Under the pieces are notes generated by a model. That model searched no databases. It saw only the letters and a list, made by a program, of their open reading frames with translations, and was not told where the DNA came from. From Spirochaeta sp. (GTDB lineage: Bacteria; Spirochaetota; Spirochaetia; DSM-2461): a DNA stretch of 25,971 nucleotides. The position numbers and the translations under genes are program-made. Positions 7,959-15,909 of this stretch are shown piece after piece. Every line of letters starts with the position of its first letter. Within the stretch, counting starts at the first letter, position 1. The stretch is taken from NCBI GenBank assembly GCA_030592625.1, contig JAUVIY010000003.1:1-25971 (forward strand). Direction: 5' to 3'.

Positions 7959-9178
7959 TGACAGATTTCAGCAGTTATTTTCTGATGAACGCTGAAGACG
8001 CCGCGGAGTATTCAAAAATCCAGCTTAATTACTTCAGCCCTGATGCTGATCTCGAGCAAACGGAGATTGGGGACGGGAACCTCAATTATATCTTCCGAAT
8101 CAGGGATAGAAAAACCGGAAAATCTGTTGTTATTAAGCAGGCAGGTCATACTGCCCGCATATCTGACGAATTCAAAGTTTCTCCAGACCGTAACCGGATA
8201 GAATATGAAAAGCTGAAAATGGAAAATGAACTCGTTCCCGGACTGGTTCCGCTGGTGTATCATTATAATGAGGTGATGAACTGTCTTGCGATGGAAGACC
8301 TTTCAGACCATGTCATCATGCGTAATGAACTGTGCGAGCATAAAATATTTCCACGGTTTGCGGACCATATATCCACGTACATGGCGAATACTCTCCTGCT
8401 GATATCAGATGCTGTAATTGACCATAAAAAAAAGAAGGAGATTGTAAACAGATTTATTAACCCTGATTTATGCGAAATAACCGAGGATCTGGTTTATACC
8501 GAACCATTTAACGATATAAACAAGAGAAATAATGTCTTTCCGCCTAATTCTGATTTTATTTCCCGGGAAATCTATTCCGATAAAAAACTGCTCTTGGAAA
8601 CAGCGAAAATGAAATTCGACTTCATGTGCAATGCCCAAAGCCTTATACATGGCGACCTGCATACAGGATCGATTTTCGTTACCCGGGACTCTACAAAAAT
8701 AATCGATCCGGAATTCGCATTCTTTGGTCCCGCCGGCTATGATATCGGGAATATCATCGCCAACCTGATATTCGCCTGGGCCAATGCAGAGACTACAATG
8801 GAGGATGAAACCGCCCGGAAAGAATACACCCGCTGGCTGGAAGAAACAATTATAGATGTTCTCAATATGTTTGTGAGTAAATGGAAAGAATTGTGGAAAG
8901 AGCGGGTATCGGAAGTATCAGCGACTTACGAAGGTTTCGATACATGGTACCTGGGGAGAATCCTCCGTGATACAGCCGGTGTAACAGGACTGGAACTCTG
9001 CAGACGTATTATCGGGATTGCTCAGGTAAAAGATATTACCTCAATTGCATCTACGGAGAAGAGGCTCAGGGCGGAGCGTCTGTGTTTAAGAACGGCAAAA
9101 AGGTGTATCTTCGAACGTGATACGATAACAACTCCTGAGCAGTATCTGAACATAGTAAGGTGGGCCGCGGAGAAATAG
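7958..9178 (+). CDS. mtnK: S-methyl-5-thioribose kinase
   Basis: The 406-aa protein belongs to the aminoglycoside-phosphotransferase-like fold and matches MtnK closely: GDGNLNYIFRI (38-48, nucleotide loop), VVIKQ (57-61), MEDLSDH (112-118), the catalytic loop HGDLHTGSIF (231-240) and metal-binding DPEFAFFGPAGYDIG (250-264). HGDLHTGS and DPEFAF are hallmarks separating MtnK from homoserine or choline kinases. It phosphorylates methylthioribose at C1; MtnK-type kinases are also known to use 5-deoxyribose in the DHAP shunt. Length is normal for the family (about 400 aa). It is coupled to the upstream permease and the downstream mtnA, so imported sugar is phosphorylated at once. Confidence 0.95.
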   Translation: MTDFSSYFLMNAEDAAEYSKIQLNYFSPDADLEQTEIGDGNLNYIFRIRDRKTGKSVVIKQAGHTARISDEFKVSPDRNRIEYEKLKMENELVPGLVPLVYHYNEVMNCLAMEDLSDHVIMRNELCEHKIFPRFADHISTYMANTLLLISDAVIDHKKKKEIVNRFINPDLCEITEDLVYTEPFNDINKRNNVFPPNSDFISREIYSDKKLLLETAKMKFDFMCNAQSLIHGDLHTGSIFVTRDSTKIIDPEFAFFGPAGYDIGNIIANLIFAWANAETTMEDETARKEYTRWLEETIIDVLNMFVSKWKELWKERVSEVSATYEGFDTWYLGRILRDTAGVTGLELCRRIIGIAQVKDITSIASTEKRLRAERLCLRTAKRCIFERDTITTPEQYLNIVRWAAEK

Positions 9179-9180
9179 GA

Positions 9181-10245
9181 ATGAATGGAATCAATACTAT
9201 CCGTGCTGTTTTTTTGAATAGTCAGCGAGATGCTCTGATAATTCTCGATCAGACACTTCTGCCGAATGAAGTAAAATATCTGTCCTTATCAACCCCGGAA
9301 GAAATATTTCAGGCGATCTGTGAACTCAAAGTCCGAGGAGCCCCTGCTATCGGAATTGCCGCAGCGTACGGCCTCTGTGTTGTTCTCCGCAATTTTCCGG
9401 GGGATAGTTTCGAGGAGTTTTACAATGAATTTATTCGGATAAAATCATTATTTGCCTCGTCCCGCCCTACGGCTGTCAATCTTTTTTGGGCATTGGAACG
9501 CCTCGATGCCAGGGTTCTCCGGGACCGATGGAAGCCCTTAGCGAATATAAAGGAAGCTTTGTATGAGGAGGCCGCGGCAATCGCCTCGGAGGATGAAGAG
9601 GTCTGCAGACAAATAGGGGAACACGCCCTGACCCTGTTACGGGACGGATGGGGAATCCTTACGCACTGTAATGCCGGAACCATCGCGACAACTCGCTATG
9701 GGACAGCGCTGGCGCCGATTCACATCGGTACACAGAAGGGATACAGGTTTACGGTGTACGCGGACGAAAGCCGTCCTCTTCTGCAGGGAGCACGGCTCAC
9801 CACCTGGGAACTTACGGCCGCTGGTATAGACGTTGTCCTGATCTGCGACAATATGGCCTCCATAGTCATGAAACAGGGAAAGGTTCAGGCAGCTATTGTA
9901 GGGTGTGACAGGGTAGCGGCGAACGGTGACGCGGCGAATAAAATCGGAACCTCAGGTGTCGCGATCCTGGCCAGGCATTACGAAATTCCTTTTTACGTTG
10001 CCGCACCCATCTCAACAATCGATATGAACTGCGCAACCGGTGACGATATTATAATAGAGGAACGTCCATCTGAAGAAATAACAGAGAAATGGTATAAAAA
10101 ACGGATGGCTCCGGAGGGGATCCGGGTTTACAATCCGGCTTTCGATGTTACAGATCATGAATTGATAAGTGCGATTGTAACGGAAAAAGGAATTATCTAT
10201 CCCCCGTATAATGAGCAGCTTCCTTTGGTTGCGGGGCGGAACTGA
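9181..10245 (+). CDS. mtnA: S-methyl-5-thioribose-1-phosphate isomerase
   Basis: The 354-aa eIF2B-fold isomerase converts methylthioribose 1-phosphate to methylthioribulose 1-phosphate. It has RGAPAIG (52-58), the catalytic cysteine in THCNAGTIATT (C163), ADESRPLLQGARLT (194-207), the catalytic aspartate in VGCDRVAANGD (D243) and NKIGT (253-257). All residues that define active MtnA against eIF2B subunits are present. The ATG at 9181 is preferred to the upstream GTG at 9160: it has a GGAG box about 8 bases ahead, gives the usual family length and avoids overlapping mtnK by 19 bases. It is the last gene of the operon; no mtnB, mtnC or mtnD follows. Confidence 0.95.
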   Translation: MNGINTIRAVFLNSQRDALIILDQTLLPNEVKYLSLSTPEEIFQAICELKVRGAPAIGIAAAYGLCVVLRNFPGDSFEEFYNEFIRIKSLFASSRPTAVNLFWALERLDARVLRDRWKPLANIKEALYEEAAAIASEDEEVCRQIGEHALTLLRDGWGILTHCNAGTIATTRYGTALAPIHIGTQKGYRFTVYADESRPLLQGARLTTWELTAAGIDVVLICDNMASIVMKQGKVQAAIVGCDRVAANGDAANKIGTSGVAILARHYEIPFYVAAPISTIDMNCATGDDIIIEERPSEEITEKWYKKRMAPEGIRVYNPAFDVTDHELISAIVTEKGIIYPPYNEQLPLVAGRN

Positions 10246-10322
10246 ATCCGCCGATTCAATTCATGGATCCTCTCCGTCGGGGGTAATTCGGCGCTCCCTT
10301 TAGCAACCATGAGGTAATGAAG

Positions 10323-10351
10323 AAAAACCCCTCAATTATTAAGGTGAGGGG
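10323..10351 (-). terminator. Terminator-like hairpin
   Basis: CCCCTCA (10328-10334) pairs with TGAGGGG (10345-10351). On the minus strand the stem is followed by five T residues, so it would stop leftward transcription, for instance across the transposase remnant and into the 3' end of mtnA. It lacks a T-run in the plus direction and is a poor terminator for the sugar operon itself. Confidence 0.5.
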
Positions 10352-10389
10352 CACTTGTAGAGGAGAGAGAAAAAAGTGTTTCTGAGTTT

Positions 10390-10710
10390 ACTTTGACTTC
10401 TATGGGGCTGACTCACACTGACGATTCTCTGGGGAACACTCCTGGAATGACTTGAATGATGTTCTTTCTGTTGCCCATAAATCTTCCTGATGACTGAGAG
10501 CTTATAAACCCGTGATGTAGTTTTACATCTGAACCGAGTTCAAGTGCTGTTCCGAAACGACATTTCGAACCTGTCTTTCCGTTACCAGGAGGAAGTGGTC
10601 CAAGGCTTCCCTTCGTATCGATCTGATCACACTTTCCATGTAGGCATTCATATTCGGTGCAGCGATAGAGGTCCTTACAGCTGGTTCAGATCAACGATTC
10701 GAGATAGCGC
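10390..10710 (-). pseudogene. Decayed integrase-core (rve) transposase fragment
   Basis: Reading the minus strand from about 10690 gives EPAVRTSIAAPNMNAY, then SIRREALDHFLL and TERQVRN, ending near 10526. This is the conserved block before and around the last catalytic glutamate of DDE integrase-core transposases (family pattern: RTS.RAPNMNAY.ER..RSIRREALDHF). After a frameshift a HHGF stretch near 10510 resembles the following RPHQG motif, and a further stretch with a PGVFP motif near 10430 could be the tail. An in-frame stop precedes the block and no start exists. No terminal inverted repeats were found. Confidence 0.7.
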
Positions 10711-10936
10711 CAAGTCGAAGATGTATGTCTGAATTGATGAGTAACGTTTGAAAACTCAGTCTCAATCGAATCAAAGAGGGGAGATTCCACCTTAAATCGA
10801 ACCAGGAGCAGTTCGGAATATCAGGCTCGGCATATAAAGCCTCAGAAAAATACCTCCTGCCAGGACATGATCCGGAAAATCGGTATATCCTGGAGGATAT
10901 CCCTCTGGTGTTCCTGGGACAATCGGGAATTCATTT

Positions 10937-11539
10937 TCAGATATCCATGTTCGAGAAATCCGAGGCAGCATCCACTACACGGTTCAGATGACGCTCGGCA
11001 TCATACTCATTTCTACCGGTAATACTGACCTTGCTGACAGAATACTTGGCACCACCCCCTTTCAGTATGAGGATGCCTTCCAGATGGGGAGTACCTGAAC
11101 TGTCATTTTCCGGTGAATCGGCGATAAAGACGGCCCGGATATCTTCATTTACGGCCGTCAAGCGATACAGAGGGCGACCGGATCGGGGAATCTCAACATA
11201 GTCCAGTTTCTCCATGGTCAACTCCAGAACCTCTCCGGAAGAGAGGCTGATCGAGAGTTCGCCTCCGGGCAAATAAACGAATCGGGATTCCCAGCCGAGA
11301 CTCTCAAGGTGGAATCGAATGGATCCTGAACTGTCGTTTCCCGGTTCACCGACAATACCGGTCTGACCGTTGAAGTGAGCGAAATACCCGCCGCCGATAT
11401 GGATGAACTTTTCGTTTTCCGGAACGTACGATGCCGAAAGGGCCAGTGACTCCCATGGAGATGATTCGGGACATTTGTGAACCGGACCCGAAACTACTGT
11501 GAGGACCGCCGAAAGGATGATTGCCGCTGCGATTTTCAT
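10937..11539 (-). CDS. Small exported protein of unknown function
   Basis: I do not recognise a family. The start at 11539 (MKIAAAI) is chosen over an ATG at 11563 because an AGGAGG box sits 5 bases upstream and an N-terminal signal peptide follows directly (residues 1-20, hydrophobic AAAIILSAVLTVV). The mature 180-aa part looks beta-rich, with alternating hydrophobic residues and two similar stretches, GNDSSGSIRFHLE and ENDSSGTPHLEG, about 77 residues apart. There are no catalytic motifs. It is transcribed divergently from a large SARP-type regulator 171 bases away and is the natural target of it (inference). Probable location is periplasm or cell surface. Confidence 0.7.
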   Translation of the reverse strand: MKIAAAIILSAVLTVVSGPVHKCPESSPWESLALSASYVPENEKFIHIGGGYFAHFNGQTGIVGEPGNDSSGSIRFHLESLGWESRFVYLPGGELSISLSSGEVLELTMEKLDYVEIPRSGRPLYRLTAVNEDIRAVFIADSPENDSSGTPHLEGILILKGGGAKYSVSKVSITGRNEYDAERHLNRVVDAASDFSNMDI

Positions 11540-11600
11540 TCCCGCCTCCTGCTTGTGAGGCAAGATTAGGAGTGCGGCATTACACAGCTGTGACGGGTAT

Positions 11601-11619
11601 CGTTACAGAAAACGTTACA
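11601..11619. promoter_or_regulatory. Direct repeats CGTTACA-N5-CGTTACA, possible SARP site
   Basis: Two identical heptamers begin 12 bp apart between the divergent exported-protein and SARP genes. A third TTACA lies at 11580-11584 and a fourth at 11705-11709 beside the SARP start. SARP activators are known to bind direct heptamer repeats spaced by about one helical turn, so this is a candidate site. Function is inferred. Confidence 0.45.
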
Positions 11620-11710
11620 TGACCGTGAAGTAAAAAAAATATCTTTTTTCTCAGTGTGAATTCGTATAAGAAAGAATAAAATTAGCTATAATTGTCACTG
11701 GAAGTTACAC

Positions 11711-13891
11711 ATGGTCAGGTTCGACTGGCTTGGATCGCCCCAGGTCCTGAAAGATGGACTATGCATTCACATCGAAAGACGAAAGGCCCTGGGAATACTC
11801 GTATATCTCTCCGTCAGGAGCTTGCCGGCCGCCCGGGAGGAGCTCAAGGCATTGTTCTGGCCTGAGGCCGATACTTCGGGTGCGAGCCGGTCGCTGAGAA
11901 CCGCTTTGTCCGAAATCCGGAAGAAACTCCCCGGCATCCTCATGAACACCGGGAACGATACCCTAAGCTTGGATCAGGATTTACTGGAATGTGATATCGG
12001 AATCCTTTATCGATATGTCGATCACGCCAAATCCCTGGAGGAACCCGAAGCGTCCGCCCGGGAATACTCCCGGGCCGCTTCACTATGGAGGGGTTCCTTC
12101 CTTCAAGGATTTAATATCCGGGCTTCGTATCGCTTCGACGACTGGATGCAGCTCCTGTCCGAATCCCTTCGGAATGATCTCATCGATATTCTTGAACCCC
12201 TGACAGAGCTATACATGTCTTCCGGCCGTTTCGGAGCAGCTCGGTCTACTCTCTATACCTGGCTGGACATAGACCCTCTGGATGAAACGGCTCAAAGACT
12301 GGTAATGAAAACCTGCCTCGCTTCTGGAGACAGGGCGGAAGCATTACGGCAATTCAATCGATTTCGCAAAAAACTGGACGAGGAATTGGGTCTTTCCCCA
12401 TCTCCCGAATCAATCAAACTTGCGGAAGAAATCAGAAAGCCCGGGATCGAGACGATTCCTATGCCCCCAATATATTTCAAGAAGACCTTCCGACTTGCCG
12501 GTCGATCCGCCGGTCCCCAGTCTGGGGAAAGTGATGGCCGGCGATCCGATCTTATCTTGAGCCAAGCATTAAAAGAGAGTTTCTCCCGTCGCCGGGAAGT
12601 CGTGTATATCGACCCTGTGGATATCGACGGGAATCGGGATAATGATATAGACCTGACCCGGTTGGGACATCGTCTGGGTACCCGATATGTTCTGGACTGC
12701 TCGTTTCGTAACTCCTCACAGAATCGGCAATCTCTTAATATGAACCTCACGGATGCCATTGATGGAGGGGTTCTCTGGGACAAGAATTCACCCATCGCGA
12801 CCCCGGATCTTCCCGCATTGGCAGGTGAGATAACAGAAGAGATTATCCGACGATTGGCGGGAACAACAGCCGATCCCCTGCCATCGGTGAGAGAATCGCC
12901 CGACAGTCGGGCCTGGCACCTCCAGGGTGTGCATTATCGGCGATATGGAAAGCTTGAGGACCTTATTAAATCTATTGATTGTTTCAATAAAGCCAGCTTA
13001 GCGGATCCGGCCAATTTGCGTGCAACATCCGAGAAAGCTTTGAGCTATGCCTGTGCCGGCGCTTTCGGTACCTGGGTGATGCCCCCGGATGAAGCTTACG
13101 GTCTGGCCCGTGATTTATCCCGAGAAGTACTTGAAGAATCCCCCGGTGATTCCATCGCCCTGCTCACACAAGCGACTGTGGAATCGGAATATGACCGGAA
13201 TCCTCTCCTGGGGCTCCGGGATACCCGTCTGGCCCTGGTGGCTGATCACGACAATCCTGAAATACTGATACAACTCGCCCAAACTCTCCAGGGACTTTGG
13301 CGCAGGGAGGAGGCTCTTGAAGCCGCACGATCGGCCTATCTCCGAGATCCCGCCGACTATTGTGCTATGCTAACCTTGCATAGCGCACTCCGGGCAACGA
13401 GACGGTTCCGGGAATGCCTGGAGATTGATAACCGGTTCGAAACACTCTACCCGGGTCACGTGCACGGTCCGGTTATCAGGAGCATGACCTATTCATTCAT
13501 GGGGGATAATGAAAAGGCCTGTGTCATCATGGCTCCCCTCCTACCCGAGGATCCTGATGTACACTTGACGCCTTTCATCGGTAACCTGGGCTACTTCCTC
13601 GGCCGCGCCGGGAAGATTCCCGAGGCCGATTCATTCCTGAGTCGAATGGAGAAACAGTACAGGATTGGAGCACTCTCCTCTTACCCGATAGCCTTCACTC
13701 TACTGGGTCTCCATCGAATACCGGAATGCCTGGATTGGTTGGAGATTGCCGAAAAAGGGAATGATATATCTCTAAGTATAATCAACTTCAATCCCGAGTG
13801 GGAGGAGCTGCTCCCTCATCCACGTTTCCGCGTCCTATGCAGGAAAATGGGTGTGGTGGATCTACCGGAAGTATATGAAGGAGCGGATTAA
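11711..13891 (+). CDS. SARP/BTAD-type transcriptional regulator with TolB-like and TPR regions
   Basis: The 726-aa protein begins with a winged helix of the OmpR-like kind used by SARP activators (about 1-85, including REELKALFWPEADTSGASRS) and continues with the bacterial transcriptional activation domain (about 100-245, ending in AEALRQFNRFRKKLDEELGL). Residues about 275-385 resemble the TolB-like domain of adenylate-cyclase or CadC-type regulators (GHRLGTRYVLDCSFR, then a GGVLWDKN motif). The rest (about 395-715) is helical TPR-like repeat. There is no membrane segment. A TATAAT (11687-11692) lies 18 bases before the start, and only a weak GGAAG box is present. Such one-component regulators usually sense an internal signal through the TPR part. 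The target is probably the divergent exported protein. Confidence 0.85.
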   Translation: MVRFDWLGSPQVLKDGLCIHIERRKALGILVYLSVRSLPAAREELKALFWPEADTSGASRSLRTALSEIRKKLPGILMNTGNDTLSLDQDLLECDIGILYRYVDHAKSLEEPEASAREYSRAASLWRGSFLQGFNIRASYRFDDWMQLLSESLRNDLIDILEPLTELYMSSGRFGAARSTLYTWLDIDPLDETAQRLVMKTCLASGDRAEALRQFNRFRKKLDEELGLSPSPESIKLAEEIRKPGIETIPMPPIYFKKTFRLAGRSAGPQSGESDGRRSDLILSQALKESFSRRREVVYIDPVDIDGNRDNDIDLTRLGHRLGTRYVLDCSFRNSSQNRQSLNMNLTDAIDGGVLWDKNSPIATPDLPALAGEITEEIIRRLAGTTADPLPSVRESPDSRAWHLQGVHYRRYGKLEDLIKSIDCFNKASLADPANLRATSEKALSYACAGAFGTWVMPPDEAYGLARDLSREVLEESPGDSIALLTQATVESEYDRNPLLGLRDTRLALVADHDNPEILIQLAQTLQGLWRREEALEAARSAYLRDPADYCAMLTLHSALRATRRFRECLEIDNRFETLYPGHVHGPVIRSMTYSFMGDNEKACVIMAPLLPEDPDVHLTPFIGNLGYFLGRAGKIPEADSFLSRMEKQYRIGALSSYPIAFTLLGLHRIPECLDWLEIAEKGNDISLSIINFNPEWEELLPHPRFRVLCRKMGVVDLPEVYEGAD

Positions 13892-13894
13892 GTA

Positions 13895-13938
13895 AAAAGA
13901 AAGTCCGGAATATTATTTTCTTAGATTATCGGGCTTTA
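13895..13938 (-). terminator. Relic tRNA terminator, also placed after the SARP gene
   Basis: AAAGTCCG (about 13902-13909) and CGGGCTTT (about 13930-13937) form an 8-bp stem with one G-U pair. On the minus strand it is followed by CTTTTTA. Its layout is the same as the terminator after the intact tRNA-Val, so it looks like a decayed copy of that unit. It may now help end the SARP transcript. Confidence 0.5.
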
Positions 13939-13941
13939 TGC

Positions 13942-13985
13942 TGGGCAATGGCAGACTCGAACTGCCGACATCTGACGTGTGAAGG
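13942..13985 (-). repeat. Truncated tRNA-Val(CAC) 3' half, copy A
   Basis: This segment matches bases 19241-19284 of the intact tRNA-Val with three substitutions. It covers the 3' acceptor strand, T-arm, variable loop and the anticodon arm up to the anticodon loop, then diverges into GTGAATCC. The D-arm and 5' acceptor are missing, so it is not functional. It is in direct orientation with the intact gene and lies left of the lipid-type operon. Confidence 0.85.
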
Positions 13986-14176
13986 TGAATCCTTGTAATC
14001 GAACCGCCTTTCAGTAAAGGGCGGGTCTTTGGATTGTAATCCCCCCGAAAAATGGTCGTCATTATTAGTAAAGATTCCATATTTTCTACAGCGTTCGTTC
14101 CCGGCCGGTAACCATGAATAGGTTACTCTCTATTCAGGCACACTGCCCTCGGTCAACTTAGATCGGCCCATATACC
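13986..14176. other. Short gene-free interval with dyads
   Basis: It contains a CCGCC/GGGCGG hairpin near 14012-14031 and a perfect inverted repeat TGAATAG-N8-CTATTCA (14115-14136). The latter could slow transcription after the phosphatidyltransferase gene but lacks a T-run. No coding sequence is seen. Confidence 0.4.
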
Positions 14177-14794
14177 CTACAAATCCAGACCGTAGAAAAT
14201 CGAAAAGAGAATTGTGAGGATGACAAGGACGTAAAACCACTTTCCAGAGAATTTCGGAGTTTGAACAGGTGCTAAATTGAACACCGCCAGAATCATCAAT
14301 ACAGCATAGAGAATACCTGAAAAGACCGAACGGTCGAAGAACCGTTCACTTAAAAAGAAGACTGCAAGGACAACAATATTGTTATCCAATGCCAGCCCTT
14401 GGTACGTGTGGCTATCGACAAGTCCGAACACATTGAAGTAGCTCAGGCGAATGGCGGCAACAGCGACAAGAAGGAATGCTCCAGGCAGGAACCAGACGCC
14501 GAAACCACCGTATGCAAGAAGAAACACACCTGGAACAACTCCGAAACTGACTATATCAATCAGCGAATCAAGATTCGCGCCCAGGGCTTTTTGGTCGTCA
14601 GAGCGGTGTTTCATTCTCCGGGCCACGATACCGTCGGCCCAATCGAAGACTACGGCCCATAGGGTTGCTACGATAGCCAGAGAGAATGCGCCGAGGATCG
14701 CAGCATATATAGCGGTAACTGCGCATAAAAGGCCCACAAGGGAAACGATATTCGGGGGATCCAGCACAAGGGCTATCATGTTCTTTTTGTTCAT
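14177..14794 (-). CDS. CDP-alcohol phosphatidyltransferase family membrane enzyme
   Basis: The 205-aa integral membrane protein has about five to six hydrophobic segments. It carries the family signature DGIVAR...G...D...D (about 54-80: DWADGIVARR, then GANLDSLIDIVSFG). The AR-to-G spacer is longer (12 residues) than in the minimal motif, closer to phosphatidylserine-synthase-like members. The family moves a phospho-head-group from a CDP-alcohol to an alcohol acceptor in the membrane. It overlaps the upstream PLP enzyme by 4 bases (ATGA) and follows a nucleotidyltransferase, so its CDP-activated substrate is probably made by that neighbour. Whether the product is a phosphatidylethanolamine-like lipid, another aminoalcohol lipid or a phosphonolipid is not shown. 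A GGAAAGG box supports the start. Confidence 0.9.
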   Translation of the reverse strand: MNKKNMIALVLDPPNIVSLVGLLCAVTAIYAAILGAFSLAIVATLWAVVFDWADGIVARRMKHRSDDQKALGANLDSLIDIVSFGVVPGVFLLAYGGFGVWFLPGAFLLVAVAAIRLSYFNVFGLVDSHTYQGLALDNNIVVLAVFFLSERFFDRSVFSGILYAVLMILAVFNLAPVQTPKFSGKWFYVLVILTILFSIFYGLDL

Positions 14795-15909
14795 TTCGTG
14801 CCCTTTCCCGGCTGATTCAGCACCTCGGACAGAGCACGGAACAACTCGCGATTTTCCGGTTCGGTACGACAGGCGATCCGGAGATAACGATCGGCATCGG
14901 GTTGGGTTTTTCCCACACAGTCTTTGACAAGAATGTTGTGATCTATGAATAGTCTCCGGGCTATATCGGGGCCATTGGCCGCATCTTCCGGTAATCGACA
15001 GAAAATAAAATTGGCGTCCGGCTTGTGAAGGGTCATCCCGGGGATTGTCCCCAACATCTTGTACATACTATCCCGGTCAGCACGGACTCTCGAACAGCTC
15101 TCCTGGAATTCCTGGTAATACTCAGGCAGTATGCGTAAGAACTCTTCTGCGAAACCGTTCAGATTCCAGATGTGGACACCTTTACGTACGGCTTCGGCAA
15201 AATCATCATTCGCTGTAACCATATACCCGATCCTGAGCCCGCAAATCCCGTAAGCTTTGCTCATGCTTTTAAAGATGGCCACATTAACATGGTCATCGAG
15301 TGCACCTTCCAGAGACCATTCATCGAGTTCTTCGGTGAAATCGAGAAAGGATTCATCGATAATCAGGATACACCCTCGAGATTCCAGTTTTCGTGCGAGA
15401 CGTTGCAGGTCGGCCCTGGGCACGGCTATGGAAGTCGGATTGTTCGGAGTTACCACAACCGCGACATCGGCCCCCACCCGGACTGCTTCTGCTGCGAACT
15501 TGTCTACATCCAGGTGAAAGGAAGGAAAATCCAGAGGGAACTCGACAACGCTGTCAACGGGTGCGGCATTTACATATTCGTTGAACGACGGTACCGGGAT
15601 TATAAGCTTCCGGGCCACTTGCCCTGAAACAATCTTAATCAGTTCGGCTGCACCATTTCCCACTACGATACGCTTTGCGTTCTGGTTGATTATGGTTCCA
15701 ACAAGCTCAGCCAGGGCATGCTGAGCCACAGGATAGTTCAAAACAAGATCGTGGATACTATCTTTCAGTCGGGAGAACAGAGCTTCAGGCGGGAAATATA
15801 GATTGTAGAGGTAGGCATGATCGATAAAGCCGTGCCGATAATAGCCACCATGCTGTGAAGATACAAACTTGTATTTAACCGCTCTGCTGGAATTTGATTC
15901 ATGTTCCAT
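14791..15909 (-). CDS. PLP-dependent class I/II aminotransferase-fold enzyme (CobD/HisC-like)
   Basis: The 372-aa protein is a fold-type I PLP enzyme. Motifs are VVTPNNPTS (about 165-173), the PLP-ring aspartate in LIIDESFLDF (about 203-212) and the Schiff-base lysine in FKSMSKAYGICGLRIGYM (about 236-253). An unusual N-terminal GGYYRHGFIDHAYLYNLYFP replaces the usual HisC start. The nearest known families are histidinol-phosphate aminotransferase and threonine-phosphate decarboxylase (CobD). There are no histidine or cobalamin genes here. Between a cytidylyltransferase-like gene and a CDP-alcohol phosphotransferase it could decarboxylate phosphoserine or phosphothreonine, or transaminate a head-group precursor (inference). 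It overlaps the upstream gene by 11 bases. Confidence 0.87.
   Translation of the reverse strand: MEHESNSSRAVKYKFVSSQHGGYYRHGFIDHAYLYNLYFPPEALFSRLKDSIHDLVLNYPVAQHALAELVGTIINQNAKRIVVGNGAAELIKIVSGQVARKLIIPVPSFNEYVNAAPVDSVVEFPLDFPSFHLDVDKFAAEAVRVGADVAVVVTPNNPTSIAVPRADLQRLARKLESRGCILIIDESFLDFTEELDEWSLEGALDDHVNVAIFKSMSKAYGICGLRIGYMVTANDDFAEAVRKGVHIWNLNGFAEEFLRILPEYYQEFQESCSRVRADRDSMYKMLGTIPGMTLHKPDANFIFCRLPEDAANGPDIARRLFIDHNILVKDCVGKTQPDADRYLRIACRTEPENRELFRALSEVLNQPGKGTK

Larger units (their letters stand above)
10246..10936. other. Gene-poor interval after mtnA
   Basis: No intact gene is seen over 690 bases. It holds small dyads around the mtnA stop (TGAATC-CGCC-GATTCA, 10243-10258), a terminator-like hairpin (10323-10351) and a decayed minus-strand transposase. 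At 10750-10930 both strands show moderately open frames with protein-like stretches but no start, ribosome binding site or recognisable family. Confidence 0.6.

Noticed and set aside
9160..9180. Upstream GTG as the mtnA start
   Set aside because: It would overlap mtnK by 19 bases and lacks a ribosome binding site, whereas the ATG at 9181 has a well placed GGAG and gives normal family length.
10544..10732. 62-codon plus-strand frame after mtnA
   Set aside because: It is antisense to the transposase remnant, whose reading on the minus strand is clearly conserved.
10747..10990. Protein-like open stretch on the plus strand (with LLPGHDPENR) and another on the minus strand over the same bases
   Set aside because: No start codon or ribosome binding site, overlap with the 3' end of the exported-protein gene, and both strands open in different frames; could be chance or unrecognisable decay.
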